Shown here one piece after another: positions 9,540 through 18,699 of a stretch of 59,130 nucleotides of DNA. The stretch covers positions 1-59,130 of the forward strand of contig NZ_NJDE01000027.1 in assembly GCF_002205895.1 (NCBI RefSeq), written 5' to 3'. The translations under genes and the position numbers were made by a program. The notes beneath the pieces are model-generated. The model did not search any database and was not told the origin of the DNA. It worked only from the letters and a program-made list of their open reading frames with translations. Positions within the stretch are counted from its first letter, which is position 1; every line of letters begins with the position of its first letter. Origin of the DNA: Saccharibacillus sp. O23. Its GTDB lineage: Bacteria; Bacillota; Bacilli; Paenibacillales; Paenibacillaceae.

Positions 9540-10241
9540 ATGGAACGGAATTTGAGCGTGATCGTGGTCGCGGCCGGCCGCGGCTCGCGCATGGGAACGG
9601 CGGAAAGCAAACAGTTTCTCGAATTGGACGGTCGTCCGCTGTTTCTGCGGGCGATCGAAACGTTCGGGCGTTTTGCCGCGACTGCGGAGATTATCGTGGT
9701 AACCGGGGCGGCCGACGTCGAACGCTGCGGCCGCTATATCGAAGAAGCGGGCTGCCCGCTCGTCGAAGCGGTCGTGGCCGGCGGTTCGGAACGTCAGCAT
9801 TCCGTCTACGAAGGACTGAAGCACGCGCGATCCCCGTGGGTGATGGTGCACGACGGCGTAAGGCCTTTTATCCGCGAACGGGATATCGCTTCCTGCTACG
9901 AAGAGATGCAGCGAAGCGGCGCTTCCGTATTGGCGGTACCGGTCAAAGATACGATCAAGACCGTCGGCGAAGGCGGCACCATCGTCGATACGCCCGACCG
10001 CAGCCTGCTGTGGGCGATCCAGACGCCTCAAGGGTTCCGTACCGAAGAACTGCTGCGGGCTCATCGGCGCGCGGCGGAAGAAGGGTTCCTCGGAACGGAC
10101 GATTCGATGCTCGCGGAGCGTCTGGGCGTTCCGGTCAGCGTCGCGCGGGGCGATTATACGAATATCAAGATTACGACGCCGGAGGATCTCGATTATGCGG
10201 AGTTCCTGCTCCGGGCGGAGACGAAGGAGAGAGAAGCATGA
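9540..10241 (+). CDS. ispD: IspD, 2-C-methyl-D-erythritol 4-phosphate cytidylyltransferase
   Basis: A 233-residue enzyme of the MEP isoprenoid pathway that joins MEP to CTP, giving CDP-ME. The N-terminal nucleotide-binding loop AAGRGSRMG (residues 11-19) and the VHDGVRPF motif near 103 are diagnostic, and length is typical. The stop codon overlaps the ispF start by four bases (ATGA at 10238-10241), a sign of translational coupling with the second-next pathway enzyme. A long frame running through both genes in the ispF phase is only a shadow over the ispD part. Confidence 0.96.
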   Translation: MERNLSVIVVAAGRGSRMGTAESKQFLELDGRPLFLRAIETFGRFAATAEIIVVTGAADVERCGRYIEEAGCPLVEAVVAGGSERQHSVYEGLKHARSPWVMVHDGVRPFIRERDIASCYEEMQRSGASVLAVPVKDTIKTVGEGGTIVDTPDRSLLWAIQTPQGFRTEELLRAHRRAAEEGFLGTDDSMLAERLGVPVSVARGDYTNIKITTPEDLDYAEFLLRAETKEREA

Positions 10242-10738
10242 TCAGAGTAGGACAAGGATTCGACGTGCATCAATTGACCGAAGGCAGGCCCTGCATCATC
10301 GGCGGGGTGACCATTCCTCATGAAAAAGGACTGCTGGGCCATTCCGACGCCGACGTGCTGCTGCATACGATCAGCGACGCGATTCTGGGCGCGCTGGCGC
10401 TGGGCGATATCGGCCGTCATTTTCCCGACACGGATCCGGCTTTCAAAGACGCGGACAGCGTGAAGCTGTTGGAGCGCGTCTGGGAGATGGCGACGGAGCG
10501 CGGCTACGTACTGGGCAATCTGGACGCGACCATCATCGCGCAGCAGCCGAAGATGGCGCCTTATATCCCGCAGATGGTGACCGTGATCGCCCGGGCGCTC
10601 GGCGCGGAAGAGTCGCAAGTCAACGTCAAAGCGACAACCACGGAATGGCTCGGCTTTACCGGAAGAGGCGAAGGCATCGCGGCGCAGGCCGTTGTTTGTC
10701 TGACGAAGGATATGCTATCATCGGAAAAGAGTTTGTAG
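10238..10738 (+). CDS. ispF: IspF, 2-C-methyl-D-erythritol 2,4-cyclodiphosphate synthase
   Basis: A 166-residue trimeric zinc enzyme converting CDP-ME 2-phosphate to MEcPP with release of CMP. Metal ligands are visible in GFDVHQL (D8, H10) and in the conserved [10 protein letters not shown] stretch near 42; the [16 protein letters not shown] motif near 139 is the cytidine-binding region. The protein is about 8 residues longer at the C-terminus than usual (ending SSEKSL), possibly neutral. AAGGAGAGA inside the end of ispD is the ribosome binding site. Confidence 0.96.
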   Translation: MIRVGQGFDVHQLTEGRPCIIGGVTIPHEKGLLGHSDADVLLHTISDAILGALALGDIGRHFPDTDPAFKDADSVKLLERVWEMATERGYVLGNLDATIIAQQPKMAPYIPQMVTVIARALGAEESQVNVKATTTEWLGFTGRGEGIAAQAVVCLTKDMLSSEKSL

Positions 10739-10762
10739 AAACGATACGGGAGGAAGACGATC

Positions 10763-12220
10763 ATGACTAAGGAAGTACGCGTACGGTATGCGCCGAGCCC
10801 GACGGGCCATCTGCATATCGGCAACGCCAGAACGGCGCTGTTCAATTACCTTTTCGCTCGCAATCAGGGCGGCAAATTCATCGTCCGCATCGAAGACACC
10901 GACGTGAAACGCAACGTGGCCGGCGGCGAAGAAAGCCAATTGAAATACATGAAATGGCTCGGCATCGACTGGGACGAAAGCATCGACATCGGCGGGGAGT
11001 ACGGACCTTACCGCCAAACGGAACGGCTCGACGTCTATAAAATCTATTGGCAGGAGCTGCTCGACAAAGGGCTGGCTTACCTCTGCTACTGCACGGAAGA
11101 AGAGCTGGAAAAAGAACGCGAAGAACAAACCGCCGCAGGACTGACGCCGCGTTATTCGGGCAAACACCGGGACTTGACCGCGGAGCAGCGTCAAGCGTTC
11201 GAAGCCGAAGGCCGCGTGCCGAGCGTGCGTTTCCGCGTGCCGGAGAACAAAACGTATACGTTCGACGACATGGTCAAAGGAGAAATCTCCTTCACGACGG
11301 AAGATACGGGCGATTTCGTCATCGTGAAGCGCGACGGCATCCCGACGTACAACTTCGCCGTCGTCATCGACGACTACCTGATGAAGATCTCTCATGTGCT
11401 GCGCGGGGAAGACCATATCTCCAACACGCCGCGCCAGCTGATGATCTACGAAGCTTTGGGATGGGAAGCGCCGCGCTTCGCGCATATGACGCTGATCGTG
11501 GGCGACGACCACAAGAAGCTCAGCAAGCGGAACGAATCGATCATCCAGTTTATCTCGCAGTACGAAGAACTGGGCTACCTGCCGGAAGCCATGTTCAACT
11601 TCATCGCGCTGCTCGGCTGGTCGCCGGAAGGCGAAGAAGAGATCTTCGACCGCGAGCAGCTGATCTCGATCTTCAACGCGAACCGTCTGTCGAAGAGTCC
11701 GGCGGTGTTCGATCCGCATAAACTGGCGCATATCAACAACCATTACATCAAGAATGCCGATCCGAAGCGGATCGCCGATCTTGCGATTCCGCATCTGCAA
11801 AAAGCGGGGCTGCTGCCGGAAACCTTGGACGCGGCGCAGCGGGAATGGGCGGAACGCCTCGTGGCTCTGTATCAAGAGCAGATGAACGCGGCGTCGGACA
11901 TCGTCAAGCTGTCGGAGATGTTCTTCCGCGAAGACGTCGAATTCGGCGACGAAGAACGCGAAGTGCTGGCCGACGAGAAAGCGCCGGTCGCGCTGGGCGC
12001 GTTCCTCGCCAAAGTCGAAGCTTCCGACGAGTTCACGCCGGAGCGCATGGCGGCCTTGATCAAAGAAGTGCAGAAAGAGAACGGCATCAAAGGCAAACAG
12101 CTGTTCATGCCGATTCGCGTCGCGCTCACCGGACAAATGCACGGACGAGACTTGAACCAGACGATCTACCTGCTGGGCAAAGAAACCGTCATCGAGCGCT
12201 TGAAAGCCCAAACGGCGTAA
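10763..12220 (+). CDS. gltX: Glutamyl-tRNA synthetase
   Basis: A 485-residue class I synthetase. The HIGH motif appears as [15 protein letters not shown] near residue 12 and the KMSKS motif as KKLSKRNES near 252. In many Bacillota this enzyme is non-discriminating and also charges tRNA-Gln, with later amidation by GatCAB; the sequence alone does not settle that here. GGGAGGAAGACG precedes ATG 10763, 24 bases after ispF, so it is probably read from the same transcript. The downstream region has a new promoter and T-box. Confidence 0.96.
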   Translation: MTKEVRVRYAPSPTGHLHIGNARTALFNYLFARNQGGKFIVRIEDTDVKRNVAGGEESQLKYMKWLGIDWDESIDIGGEYGPYRQTERLDVYKIYWQELLDKGLAYLCYCTEEELEKEREEQTAAGLTPRYSGKHRDLTAEQRQAFEAEGRVPSVRFRVPENKTYTFDDMVKGEISFTTEDTGDFVIVKRDGIPTYNFAVVIDDYLMKISHVLRGEDHISNTPRQLMIYEALGWEAPRFAHMTLIVGDDHKKLSKRNESIIQFISQYEELGYLPEAMFNFIALLGWSPEGEEEIFDREQLISIFNANRLSKSPAVFDPHKLAHINNHYIKNADPKRIADLAIPHLQKAGLLPETLDAAQREWAERLVALYQEQMNAASDIVKLSEMFFREDVEFGDEEREVLADEKAPVALGAFLAKVEASDEFTPERMAALIKEVQKENGIKGKQLFMPIRVALTGQMHGRDLNQTIYLLGKETVIERLKAQTA

Positions 12221-12291
12221 ACGACCCGCGGGGCGAGGTTCGGCTTCCTTTTCGCGGAGTCCGCTTCCTTGATTGACCGGGAACCAAACGA

Positions 12292-12320
12292 TTGTCAGAC
12301 CGCGGGGATTCGTTTATAAT
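12292..12320 (+). promoter_or_regulatory. SigA promoter of the cysE-cysS operon
   Basis: TTGTCA (12292-12297) and TATAAT (12315-12320) with an ideal 17-base spacer, immediately upstream of the T-box leader. Transcription would start near 12327. Confidence 0.9.
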
Positions 12321-12326
12321 GGCTAA

Positions 12327-12670
12327 ACAAGATCTATCCAACCTCGTATTCAATCGAATATTTCTATAGCGAAGATCAGGAGAAGTACGTTGTACGCCGC
12401 ATCCCCAGAGAGGACGGCCGAACGCTCGAAGCCCTTGCGGGCCGAACGGCGGGGAGCTGGGAGTCGTCCGGAGCGGCAGACGGAAATGCGCCTGTGAGCA
12501 GCGGATTCGAACTTCGAGCGCTTGAAGCGCCCGGAGCTAGAGTCCGCCGGCCGGTCCCCGTTACGGACTTTGAACGAGACGGACTTCCCGAGCGATCGGA
12601 GCAGGTCCAAGCAGAGTGGAACCGCGGTCGAACGCCTCTGCAGCATGATATATGCTGCCGGGGCGTTTTT
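12327..12670 (+). promoter_or_regulatory. Cysteine-specific T-box leader
   Basis: The T-box sequence AGAGTGGAACCGCGG is at 12613-12627. The stem I specifier loop reads GGAAATGCGCC with the specifier codon TGC at 12487-12489 (cysteine), followed by the typical CCTGTGAGC. The terminator stem (12631-12666) and T-run end the leader; the T-box bases would pair to the anti-terminator bulge when uncharged tRNA-Cys binds. Genes downstream make and use cysteine (cysE, cysS), which fits the specifier exactly. No protein-coding gene lies in 12221-12700. Confidence 0.95.
12631..12670 (+). terminator. T-box attenuator hairpin
   Basis: ACGCC...AGCAT (5' arm) pairs with ATGCT...GGCGT (3' arm) around a GATAT loop, with one mismatch, and runs into TTTTTATTTT. 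It is mutually exclusive with the anti-terminator that includes the T-box at 12613-12627, and so decides read-through into cysE. Confidence 0.9.
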
Positions 12671-12700
12671 ATTTTGGGGCAATGGAAGCGAGGAAGCGTG

Positions 12701-13381
12701 ATGTTCAAATCGATGAAGTCCGATATCCGCGCGGTATTCGATAACGATCCGGCGGCGAGAAGTATGTTTGAAGTCGTATTCACCTATTCGGGGCTGCATG
12801 CGATCTGGGCCCATCGAGTCGCGCACAAGCTGTACGGTTGGCGGCGTTTCACGCTGGCCCGGTTCGTGTCGCAGATCAGCCGCTTTTTCACCGGGATCGA
12901 GATCCATCCGGGCGCGACGATCGGCCAGCGGCTGTTCATCGACCACGGCATGGGCGTGGTGATCGGCGAGACGTGCGAGATCGGCGACGACGTCGTCATC
13001 TATCAAGGCGTGACGCTGGGAGGCACCGGCAAAGAAAAAGGCAAACGGCATCCGACGATCGGCAACAACGTGGTGGTCGGCTCGGGCGCGAAAGTGCTCG
13101 GTTCCATCAAGGTCGGCGATCAGAGCAACATCGGTTCCAATTCCGTCGTGCTCAAAGAAGTGCCGCCCAACAGCACGGTCGTCGGTATTCCCGGGCAGAT
13201 CGTTCGGCAGCACGGACGCAAAGTGGATCGCTTGAGCCATCAGATGCCGGATCCGTCGCACGACGCGATCTGCGAGCTGCGGCGCCAGATCGGCGAACTT
13301 CAGCAAGAACTGGACCGGGTGCGCGAAGACGCGTACGGCAAGCCGCCGCGCGCGGCAGGTAACGGAGACGGCAAACTGTAA
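12701..13381 (+). CDS. cysE: Serine O-acetyltransferase
   Basis: A 226-residue enzyme transferring acetyl from acetyl-CoA to serine, the committed step of cysteine synthesis. An N-terminal helical region is followed by a left-handed beta-helix of hexapeptide repeats (about 60-165) with the characteristic [12 protein letters not shown] and [18 protein letters not shown] segments that form the active site. A short C-terminal coiled tail (residues 190-215) is a little longer than in B. subtilis. ATG 12701 with AGGA at 12691-12694 is chosen; the frame continues upstream into the T-box and is not coding there. First gene after the cysteine T-box. Confidence 0.94.
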   Translation: MFKSMKSDIRAVFDNDPAARSMFEVVFTYSGLHAIWAHRVAHKLYGWRRFTLARFVSQISRFFTGIEIHPGATIGQRLFIDHGMGVVIGETCEIGDDVVIYQGVTLGGTGKEKGKRHPTIGNNVVVGSGAKVLGSIKVGDQSNIGSNSVVLKEVPPNSTVVGIPGQIVRQHGRKVDRLSHQMPDPSHDAICELRRQIGELQQELDRVREDAYGKPPRAAGNGDGKL

Positions 13382-13408
13382 ACGAGATCGAGAGAGGAAC
13401 GTGGAAAA

Positions 13409-14812
13409 ATGACGCTGCAAATCTACAATACGATGTCGAGAGAAAAAGAGGAATTCGTGCCGGTCGATCCGGGTAAAGTGAATATGTACGTATGCGGTCC
13501 GACCGTATACGACTACATTCACATCGGGAACGCTCGTCCCATGATCTTTTTCGACGTGGTCCGAGCTTATCTGGAAGATCGCGGTTACGACGTGAACTAC
13601 GTCGCCAACTTTACCGACGTGGACGACAAGCTGATCCGCAAAGCGGAAGCGATGAACACGACGGTGCCGGAAGTGGCGGAAACGTTTATCGCGGCTTACT
13701 ACGAAGATCTGGAAGGGCTCGGCGTGCAGAGAGCGACCTTGAATCCGCGCGTGACCGAAAACATGGACGACATCATCGCGTTCATCGGCGAACTGGTGGA
13801 TACGGACCATGCTTACGCGAGCGGCGGCGACGTCTACTTCCGGACTTCCAGCTTCGAAGGATACGGCAAACTGTCGCGTCAGAATCTGGAACAGCTTCAA
13901 TTCGGCATCCGGATCGAAGTCGACGCGCGCAAAGAGAACCAAGAAGACTTCGTGCTCTGGAAAGGGGCAAAATCGGGCGAGATCTTCTGGGAAAGCCCTT
14001 GGGGACCGGGTCGTCCGGGTTGGCATATCGAATGCTCCGCGATGGCGCGCCGCTATCTCGGCGACACGCTGGACATTCACGGCGGCGGACAAGACCTTCA
14101 ATTCCCGCACCACGAGTGCGAGATCGCCCAATCGGAATCGCTGACCGGCCACCCGCTGTCCAACTATTGGATGCATAACGGTTACGTCAATATCGACAAC
14201 GAGAAAATGTCCAAGTCGCTCGGCAACGGGATCACGGTCAAAGAACTGCGCGCCCGTTACAAAAAAGAAGCGCTGCGTTACTTCGTATTGTCGACGCAGT
14301 ACCGCAACCCGCTGAACTTCAGCGCGGACAACATGCAGCAGTCGCTGAACAGCGTGGAACGCATCGAAAACGCGGTCGGCGCGGTACATCATCGTCTGAG
14401 CGCCGCGACCGCGGGAACCGAAGGCGTGACGGAAGAACTGCAAACGAAGCTCGCGGCGGTGCTGAACGATTTTTATGCCAAAATGGACGACGACTTCAAC
14501 ACGCCGGATGCGGTGACCGCCGTGTTCGAATGGGTGAACGAAGCGAATCTGGTGCTGCGCCAAGACGTCGCGCGCAAAGCGGATCTCGAAGCGCTGCTGG
14601 AGGCTTTCCGCAAGATGAACGCCGTGCTGCGCATCGCGGCCGAGCCGGGCGCGGAGCTGCTGGACGAGGAAGTGGAAGCCTTGATCGCGGAACGCGCCGA
14701 AGCGCGCAAAGCGAAGAACTGGAGCCGCTCCGACGAAATTCGCGATCTGCTCGCCGAACAAGGCATCCTGCTGGAAGATACGCCGCAGGGCATGAGATGG
14801 CGGAGAAAATAA
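13409..14812 (+). CDS. cysS: Cysteinyl-tRNA synthetase
   Basis: A 467-residue class I synthetase. The HIGH motif is HIGNARP near residue 38, the KMSKS motif is EKMSKSLGN near 265, and zinc ligands include the cysteine in YVCGPTVYD (about residue 29) and those in HIECSAM and HHECE (about 209-238). AGAGAGGAACG precedes the ATG. It is 27 bases after cysE, so both respond to the same T-box: low charged tRNA-Cys raises cysteine supply and charging enzyme together. Confidence 0.96.
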   Translation: MTLQIYNTMSREKEEFVPVDPGKVNMYVCGPTVYDYIHIGNARPMIFFDVVRAYLEDRGYDVNYVANFTDVDDKLIRKAEAMNTTVPEVAETFIAAYYEDLEGLGVQRATLNPRVTENMDDIIAFIGELVDTDHAYASGGDVYFRTSSFEGYGKLSRQNLEQLQFGIRIEVDARKENQEDFVLWKGAKSGEIFWESPWGPGRPGWHIECSAMARRYLGDTLDIHGGGQDLQFPHHECEIAQSESLTGHPLSNYWMHNGYVNIDNEKMSKSLGNGITVKELRARYKKEALRYFVLSTQYRNPLNFSADNMQQSLNSVERIENAVGAVHHRLSAATAGTEGVTEELQTKLAAVLNDFYAKMDDDFNTPDAVTAVFEWVNEANLVLRQDVARKADLEALLEAFRKMNAVLRIAAEPGAELLDEEVEALIAERAEARKAKNWSRSDEIRDLLAEQGILLEDTPQGMRWRRK

Positions 14813-14813
14813 G

Positions 14814-15272
14814 ATGACGGAACGCGAGAAGCCGGAAGGCCTGCTGTTCGATTACCCGCCGTCCAAGCCGCCGGGATTGCTGCCGCCGCTCGTGCTGGCT
14901 TATATCGGAGACGCGGTCTTCGAAGTGGCGATCCGCCAATATCTGATCGGGCACGCGAATCTGCGGCCGCATCATCTGCATCGCGAGGCGACCAAGCTCG
15001 TCTCGGCAGGCGCTCAGGCCCGTATGCTGTTTCGGATCGAAGAAGAACTGACCGAAGAAGAAGCGGATATCGTCCGCCGCGGCCGCAACGCCAAATCCGG
15101 CTCCGTGCCGAAGAACGCCGACGTGCTCGAATACCGGCACGCGACGGCGCTGGAATGTCTGGCGGGTTATCTCTATTACGGCGGCCGCGTCGGCCGGCTG
15201 GAAGATCTGATCCGCATCGGTCTGGCTCCGCTTCCGGAAGACGGAGAAACGAAGCCAGGCGGCGAATCCTAA
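14814..15272 (+). CDS. mrnC: Mini-ribonuclease III (MrnC)
   Basis: A 152-residue RNase III catalytic domain without a double-stranded RNA-binding domain. The signature LAYIGDAVFEVAIRQYL (about residues 27-43) carries the metal-binding aspartate, and the second acidic cluster lies in the C-terminal helix around LECLAGYLYYGGRVGRLEDL. In B. subtilis it matures the ends of 23S rRNA with help of L3, whose gene rplC is also in this window. The start is one base after the cysS stop, with a purine-rich site inside the cysS end. Confidence 0.93.
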   Translation: MTEREKPEGLLFDYPPSKPPGLLPPLVLAYIGDAVFEVAIRQYLIGHANLRPHHLHREATKLVSAGAQARMLFRIEEELTEEEADIVRRGRNAKSGSVPKNADVLEYRHATALECLAGYLYYGGRVGRLEDLIRIGLAPLPEDGETKPGGES

Positions 15273-15334
15273 CGCATCAAGAATATCAACCAATAACGGC
15301 GGCAGAGGCTCGCCGGCGGAAAGGAAGAATCGGA

Positions 15335-16081
15335 ATGGAAGAAGAATTGATTGCCGGCAAGCACTCGGTCGCCGAGGCGCTAAGAGCCGGTAGAAGCATC
15401 AACAAGATCTGGATCGCGGAGGGCACGCAGCAGAAGCAGATGCAGCCGATCCTGACGGAAGCGAAAAAACGCGGCGTCGTCGTTCAGACGGCCGACAAGC
15501 GCAAGCTGGACACGCTCGTGCCGGGCATCCAGCACCAAGGCGTCGTGGCTCAAGCCGCGCCTTACGTCTACGCGGAGGTGGAAGACCTGCTCGCGGCTGC
15601 GGCGGCCAAAGACGAAGATCCGTTCCTGCTGATCCTCGACGAGATCGAAGACCCGCATAATCTGGGTTCGATCCTGCGGACGGCGGACTGCACGGGCGTG
15701 CACGGGGTCATCATTCCCAAGCGCCGTTCGGCGCAGGTCAACGCGACCGTGTCCAAGACGAGCGCGGGAGCGGCGGAATACGTGCCGGTCGCGCGTGTGA
15801 GCAATCTGGCGCAGACGATGGAGAAGCTCAAGGAAGCCGGCGTATGGATCGCGGGCACCGACGTGCGCGCCGAAGGCGAGATCTACGAAACGGACGTGTT
15901 CAAAGGTCCGGTCGCGCTGGTGATCGGCAACGAAGGCGAAGGCATGGGCCGCCTCGTGCGCGAGACCTGCGACGTGCTCGTCAAGCTGCCGATGCAGGGG
16001 CAGATCAACTCGTTGAACGCTTCCGTCGCCGCCGGCGTCGTCATGTACGAAGTGCTTCGCCAGCGCAGCGGCAGAAAGTAG
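15335..16081 (+). CDS. rlmB: RlmB, 23S rRNA 2'-O-methyltransferase (SpoU/TrmH family)
   Basis: A 248-residue SPOUT enzyme predicted to methylate the ribose of G2251 (E. coli numbering) in the ribosomal P loop. An N-terminal L30e-like domain (ELIAGKHSVAEALRAGRS) is followed by the knotted catalytic domain with motif 1 DEIEDPHNLGSILRTADC near 109, motif 2 VIGNEGEGMGRLV near 195 and motif 3 MQGQINSLNASVAAGV near 217. I start at ATG 15335 after AAGGAAG; an upstream extension of this frame into mrnC is not homologous. Confidence 0.94.
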   Translation: MEEELIAGKHSVAEALRAGRSINKIWIAEGTQQKQMQPILTEAKKRGVVVQTADKRKLDTLVPGIQHQGVVAQAAPYVYAEVEDLLAAAAAKDEDPFLLILDEIEDPHNLGSILRTADCTGVHGVIIPKRRSAQVNATVSKTSAGAAEYVPVARVSNLAQTMEKLKEAGVWIAGTDVRAEGEIYETDVFKGPVALVIGNEGEGMGRLVRETCDVLVKLPMQGQINSLNASVAAGVVMYEVLRQRSGRK

Positions 16082-16090
16082 AAGACGGCG

Positions 16091-16612
16091 ATGGGCGATT
16101 TGCGGGATGTACTGCTGGTGGACGGCTACAACATGATCGGAGCCTGGCCCGACCTGGCTCCGCTGTCGCAAATCGACATGAACGAAGCGCGGGATCGGCT
16201 GCTGGAACGTTTGGCCGATTACCAGGCTTTTACGGGCCGGCGAGTCATTGCGGTGTTCGACGCGTACCGGGTTCCCGGCAAAGGGCGGACGTTCGAACAA
16301 GGGCGCGTCGAAATCTACTTCACGAAAGAAAAGGAGACGGCCGACGAAGCGATCGAACGTTTCGCCGGCCAGCTTCGGAGCAAACGCCGCCGCGTCTACG
16401 TCGCGACGAGCGACTTCGTGGAGCAGAGCGTCGCTTTCGCGCAGGGCGCGCTTCGCGTTCCGGCGTTGGAACTGCTGACGGACGTCGAGCAGAGCGAACG
16501 CGAGATCGGCAAGCGGATCGCGGAGCAGGCGCAGCGCGGCAGCCGCAACACGATCGACGGCAAATTGACGCCCGAGCAGCTCAAGCTGTTCGAACTTTGG
16601 AGACGCCAGTGA
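16091..16612 (+). CDS. rae1: Rae1/YacP, ribosome A-site endoribonuclease (NYN domain)
   Basis: A 173-residue NYN/PIN-like nuclease. The conserved start LLVDGYNMIGAWPDL holds the first catalytic aspartate, and FDAYRVPGKGR and VATSDFVEQ supply further acidic residues. In B. subtilis Rae1 enters the ribosomal A site and cuts certain mRNAs in a translation-dependent way. It sits 10 bases after rlmB in the order rlmB-rae1-sigH known from Bacillales. No strong ribosome binding site, so translation may be coupled to rlmB. Confidence 0.9.
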   Translation: MGDLRDVLLVDGYNMIGAWPDLAPLSQIDMNEARDRLLERLADYQAFTGRRVIAVFDAYRVPGKGRTFEQGRVEIYFTKEKETADEAIERFAGQLRSKRRRVYVATSDFVEQSVAFAQGALRVPALELLTDVEQSEREIGKRIAEQAQRGSRNTIDGKLTPEQLKLFELWRRQ

Positions 16613-16740
16613 AGAATAGGGAAAGAGCGTATCGAATCCTTCTGCGCATCCGAGAGAAGCGAGTGGTACGGCGAATTTTACAACTCGGTGTACAAAAAGG
16701 AATTATTCGGCACGCTCTCCCTCTTTTGGGCGTTATGCGG

Positions 16741-16770
16741 TTGACGGTGTAAGGTGACATAATATATACT
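16741..16770 (+). promoter_or_regulatory. Putative promoter of sigH
   Basis: TTGACG (16741-16746), 18-base spacer, TATACT (16765-16770), about 55 bases before the sigH start. The intergenic part before it (16613-16740) shows no terminator that I can see, so sigH may be read both from this promoter and from the cysE operon. Confidence 0.65.
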
Positions 16771-16825
16771 GGGTCTAACTTTTACGACAGGCTCGAAACT
16801 TGCGCCGCGGCCGGAGGGATTGCTG

Positions 16826-17473
16826 GTGAGTGTAGATCTCAAAGACGTCATAGTTTCACCTTACGATTTCCAATGCGACGAAGAAGTCGTGGAAGCCGTT
16901 CGTGCCGGCGACAGCGAAGCGCTGGAATACCTGATCAACAAGTATCGGAATTTCGTTCGCGCGAAAGCGCGTTCATATTTCCTGATCGGGGCGGACCGGG
17001 AGGATATCATCCAAGAAGGCATGATCGGTCTGTACAAGTCGATTCGCGATTTCCGCGGCGACAAGCTGGCCTCTTTCAAGGCGTTTGCCGAATTGTGCAT
17101 CACGCGGCAGATTATCACGGCGATCAAGACGGCGACGCGGCAGAAACATATTCCGCTCAATTCGTACGTCTCGCTGGACAAGCCGATCTACGAAGAAGAT
17201 TCCGACCGCACGCTGCTCGACGTGATCTGCGTCTCGCAGGTCTGCGATCCGGAAGAGCTGATCATCAACCGGGAAGAGTTTAACGGGTTGGAAGACAAAA
17301 TGTCGGAAATTCTGAGCGAGCTGGAACGTCAGGTGTTGATGCTGTATTTGGACGGAAGGTCTTATCAAGAGATCGCCGTCGATCTGCGGAGGCACGTCAA
17401 ATCGATCGACAACGCGCTGCAGCGGGTGAAACGCAAGTTGGAGCGGTATCTGGAAGTCAGGGATCAATTCTAA
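16826..17473 (+). CDS. sigH: SigH, RNA polymerase sigma factor of the transition state
   Basis: A 215-residue sigma-70 family factor close to B. subtilis SigH. Region 2 holds NKYRNFVRAKARSYFLIG and REDIIQEGMIGLYKSIRDF; region 4 near the C-terminus has GRSYQEIAVDLRRHVKSID, the helix-turn-helix. In spore formers SigH drives entry into stationary phase, competence and sporulation. Start: GTG 16826 is eight bases after GGAGG (16813-16817); TTG 16820 would be too close to it. Followed by a terminator, then rpmG-secE-nusG, as in Bacillus. Confidence 0.95.
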   Translation: MSVDLKDVIVSPYDFQCDEEVVEAVRAGDSEALEYLINKYRNFVRAKARSYFLIGADREDIIQEGMIGLYKSIRDFRGDKLASFKAFAELCITRQIITAIKTATRQKHIPLNSYVSLDKPIYEEDSDRTLLDVICVSQVCDPEELIINREEFNGLEDKMSEILSELERQVLMLYLDGRSYQEIAVDLRRHVKSIDNALQRVKRKLERYLEVRDQF

Positions 17474-17551
17474 AAAAGGGCTTTGCGCATCGCGGTCCGT
17501 TCATCGTTACATAGACCAGGCAGCCGATCCGGAAGCGGCGGCGGCCGAAGA

Positions 17552-17575
17552 GGCTCCCTTCAGGGGGCCTTTTTT
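17552..17575 (+). terminator. Terminator of sigH
   Basis: GGCTCCC (17552-17558) pairs with GGGGGCC (17563-17569) around TTCA, with one T-G pair, followed by six T residues (17570-17575). Confidence 0.88.
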
Positions 17576-17644
17576 ATAGGCAGAGCGCTTGGAACGCGAA
17601 AAACGAAATCAGGATACACGCGGCTGAGTTGCTGTAGTTTTTCG

Positions 17645-17673
17645 TTGACAGCCTATACCGGCTATGCTAAAGT
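17645..17673 (+). promoter_or_regulatory. Promoter of rpmG-secE-nusG
   Basis: A perfect TTGACA (17645-17650), 17-base spacer and TAAAGT (17668-17673) preceded by TGC, an extended -10. About 80 bases of leader precede rpmG. Confidence 0.8.
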
Positions 17674-17754
17674 GTTTTAGGTAGGCCTAAAATTATGATT
17701 TTAGGCTCAATACGAGTTCTTCTATTGAAGGATATCTTCGGGAGGTGTACATCT

Positions 17755-17904
17755 ATGCGGGTTATTATCACGTTGGCATGCACGCAGTGCAAGCAGCGCA
17801 ATTATACAACGATGAAAAACAAACGTAATCACCCTGACCGCATGGAGATGAAGAAGTATTGCAAGTATTGTAACTCGCAAACTCCTCATCGTGAAACCAG
17901 ATAG
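17755..17904 (+). CDS. rpmG: 50S ribosomal protein L33 (zinc form)
   Basis: A 49-residue protein with two CxxC pairs (CTQC and CKYC), so it is the zinc-containing C+ form. L33 binds near the E site of the 50S subunit. The second half ([18 protein letters not shown]) is typical. GGAGGTG at 17740-17746 selects ATG 17755, and an upstream ATG at 17695 is rejected. Position before secE-nusG is conserved in Bacillota. Confidence 0.95.
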   Translation: MRVIITLACTQCKQRNYTTMKNKRNHPDRMEMKKYCKYCNSQTPHRETR

Positions 17905-17925
17905 TTTGTTGGAGGTGTCGTCGGC

Positions 17926-18117
17926 GTGAAAAAAAGCTTCAAGTCTATGTTTTCCTTTTTCTCCGAAAGCTGGGCTGAACTTAAAAAGGTTCGCTGGCCC
18001 AATCGCAAAGAACTGACCAACTACTCGCTGGTCGTGCTGGGTACGATTGTTGTGATGGCTGTATTCTTTTGGGTAATTGACATCGGACTGTCTTATGCGA
18101 TTGAAGCGATAATTTAA
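17926..18117 (+). CDS. secE: SecE, preprotein translocase subunit
   Basis: A 63-residue single-span membrane protein that clamps SecY. A short cytoplasmic amphipathic helix (SWAELKKVRWPNRKEL, residues 14-29) is followed by one transmembrane segment (about 33-55). It lacks the two extra N-terminal spans of the E. coli protein, as normal for Gram-positives. GTG start with GGAGGTG at 17911-17917. Its partner secY is at 44236. Confidence 0.95.
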   Translation: MKKSFKSMFSFFSESWAELKKVRWPNRKELTNYSLVVLGTIVVMAVFFWVIDIGLSYAIEAII

Positions 18118-18141
18118 GGAAGGGCCTGTAGGTGGCTTGAT

Positions 18142-18675
18142 ATGGAAAAAAGATGGTACGTCGTTCATACCTACTCCGGGTATGAGAACAAAGTCAAAGC
18201 CAATTTGGAAAAACGCGTAGAATCGATGGGCATGGAAGACAAGATTTTCCGGGTTCTTGTTCCGATGGAAGAAGAACTGGTCGACAAAGACGGCAAGAAA
18301 AAAACCGTCATGCGTAAAGTATATCCCGGTTATGTCTTGGTAGAAATGATCCAAACCGATGATTCTTGGTATGTTGTCCGCAACACGCCGGGCGTCACCG
18401 GATTCGTAGGTTCGACGGGTTCCGGTTCCAAGCCGACAGCCCTGCTTCCGGAAGAGGTAGAACAAATTCTGAAGCATATGGGCATGGACGAGCCGAAACC
18501 GAAGATCGAATTCGATCTGAAGGAATCCGTGCGTATCAAAGTTGGTCCTTTCGCGAACTTTGTCGGAACGGTGGAAGAAATTCTGCTCGACAAAAGCAAG
18601 CTGAAGGTTCACGTCAACATGTTCGGGCGCGAGACTCCGCTTGAACTGGATTACACGCAAGTCGAAAAGATTTAA
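18142..18675 (+). CDS. nusG: NusG, transcription elongation and pausing factor
   Basis: A 177-residue protein with an N-terminal NGN domain (RWYVVHTYSGYENKVK, residues 3-18) that binds the RNA polymerase clamp, and a C-terminal KOW domain (VRIKVGPFANFVGTVEEI near 131). In Bacillota NusG promotes pausing at T-rich non-template DNA and can couple to ribosomal S10, also encoded here. AGGTGG precedes ATG 18142. Co-transcribed with secE, as in most bacteria. Confidence 0.97.
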   Translation: MEKRWYVVHTYSGYENKVKANLEKRVESMGMEDKIFRVLVPMEEELVDKDGKKKTVMRKVYPGYVLVEMIQTDDSWYVVRNTPGVTGFVGSTGSGSKPTALLPEEVEQILKHMGMDEPKPKIEFDLKESVRIKVGPFANFVGTVEEILLDKSKLKVHVNMFGRETPLELDYTQVEKI

Positions 18676-18699
18676 CTAACGCAAGGAGGTGTTTCTCAG

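Noticed and set aside
9407..10237. Long + strand frame fused to ispF and covering ispD
   Set aside because: The ispD frame is fully conserved; the other frame before 10238 is arginine-rich and not homologous. IspF starts at ATG 10238, overlapping the ispD stop.
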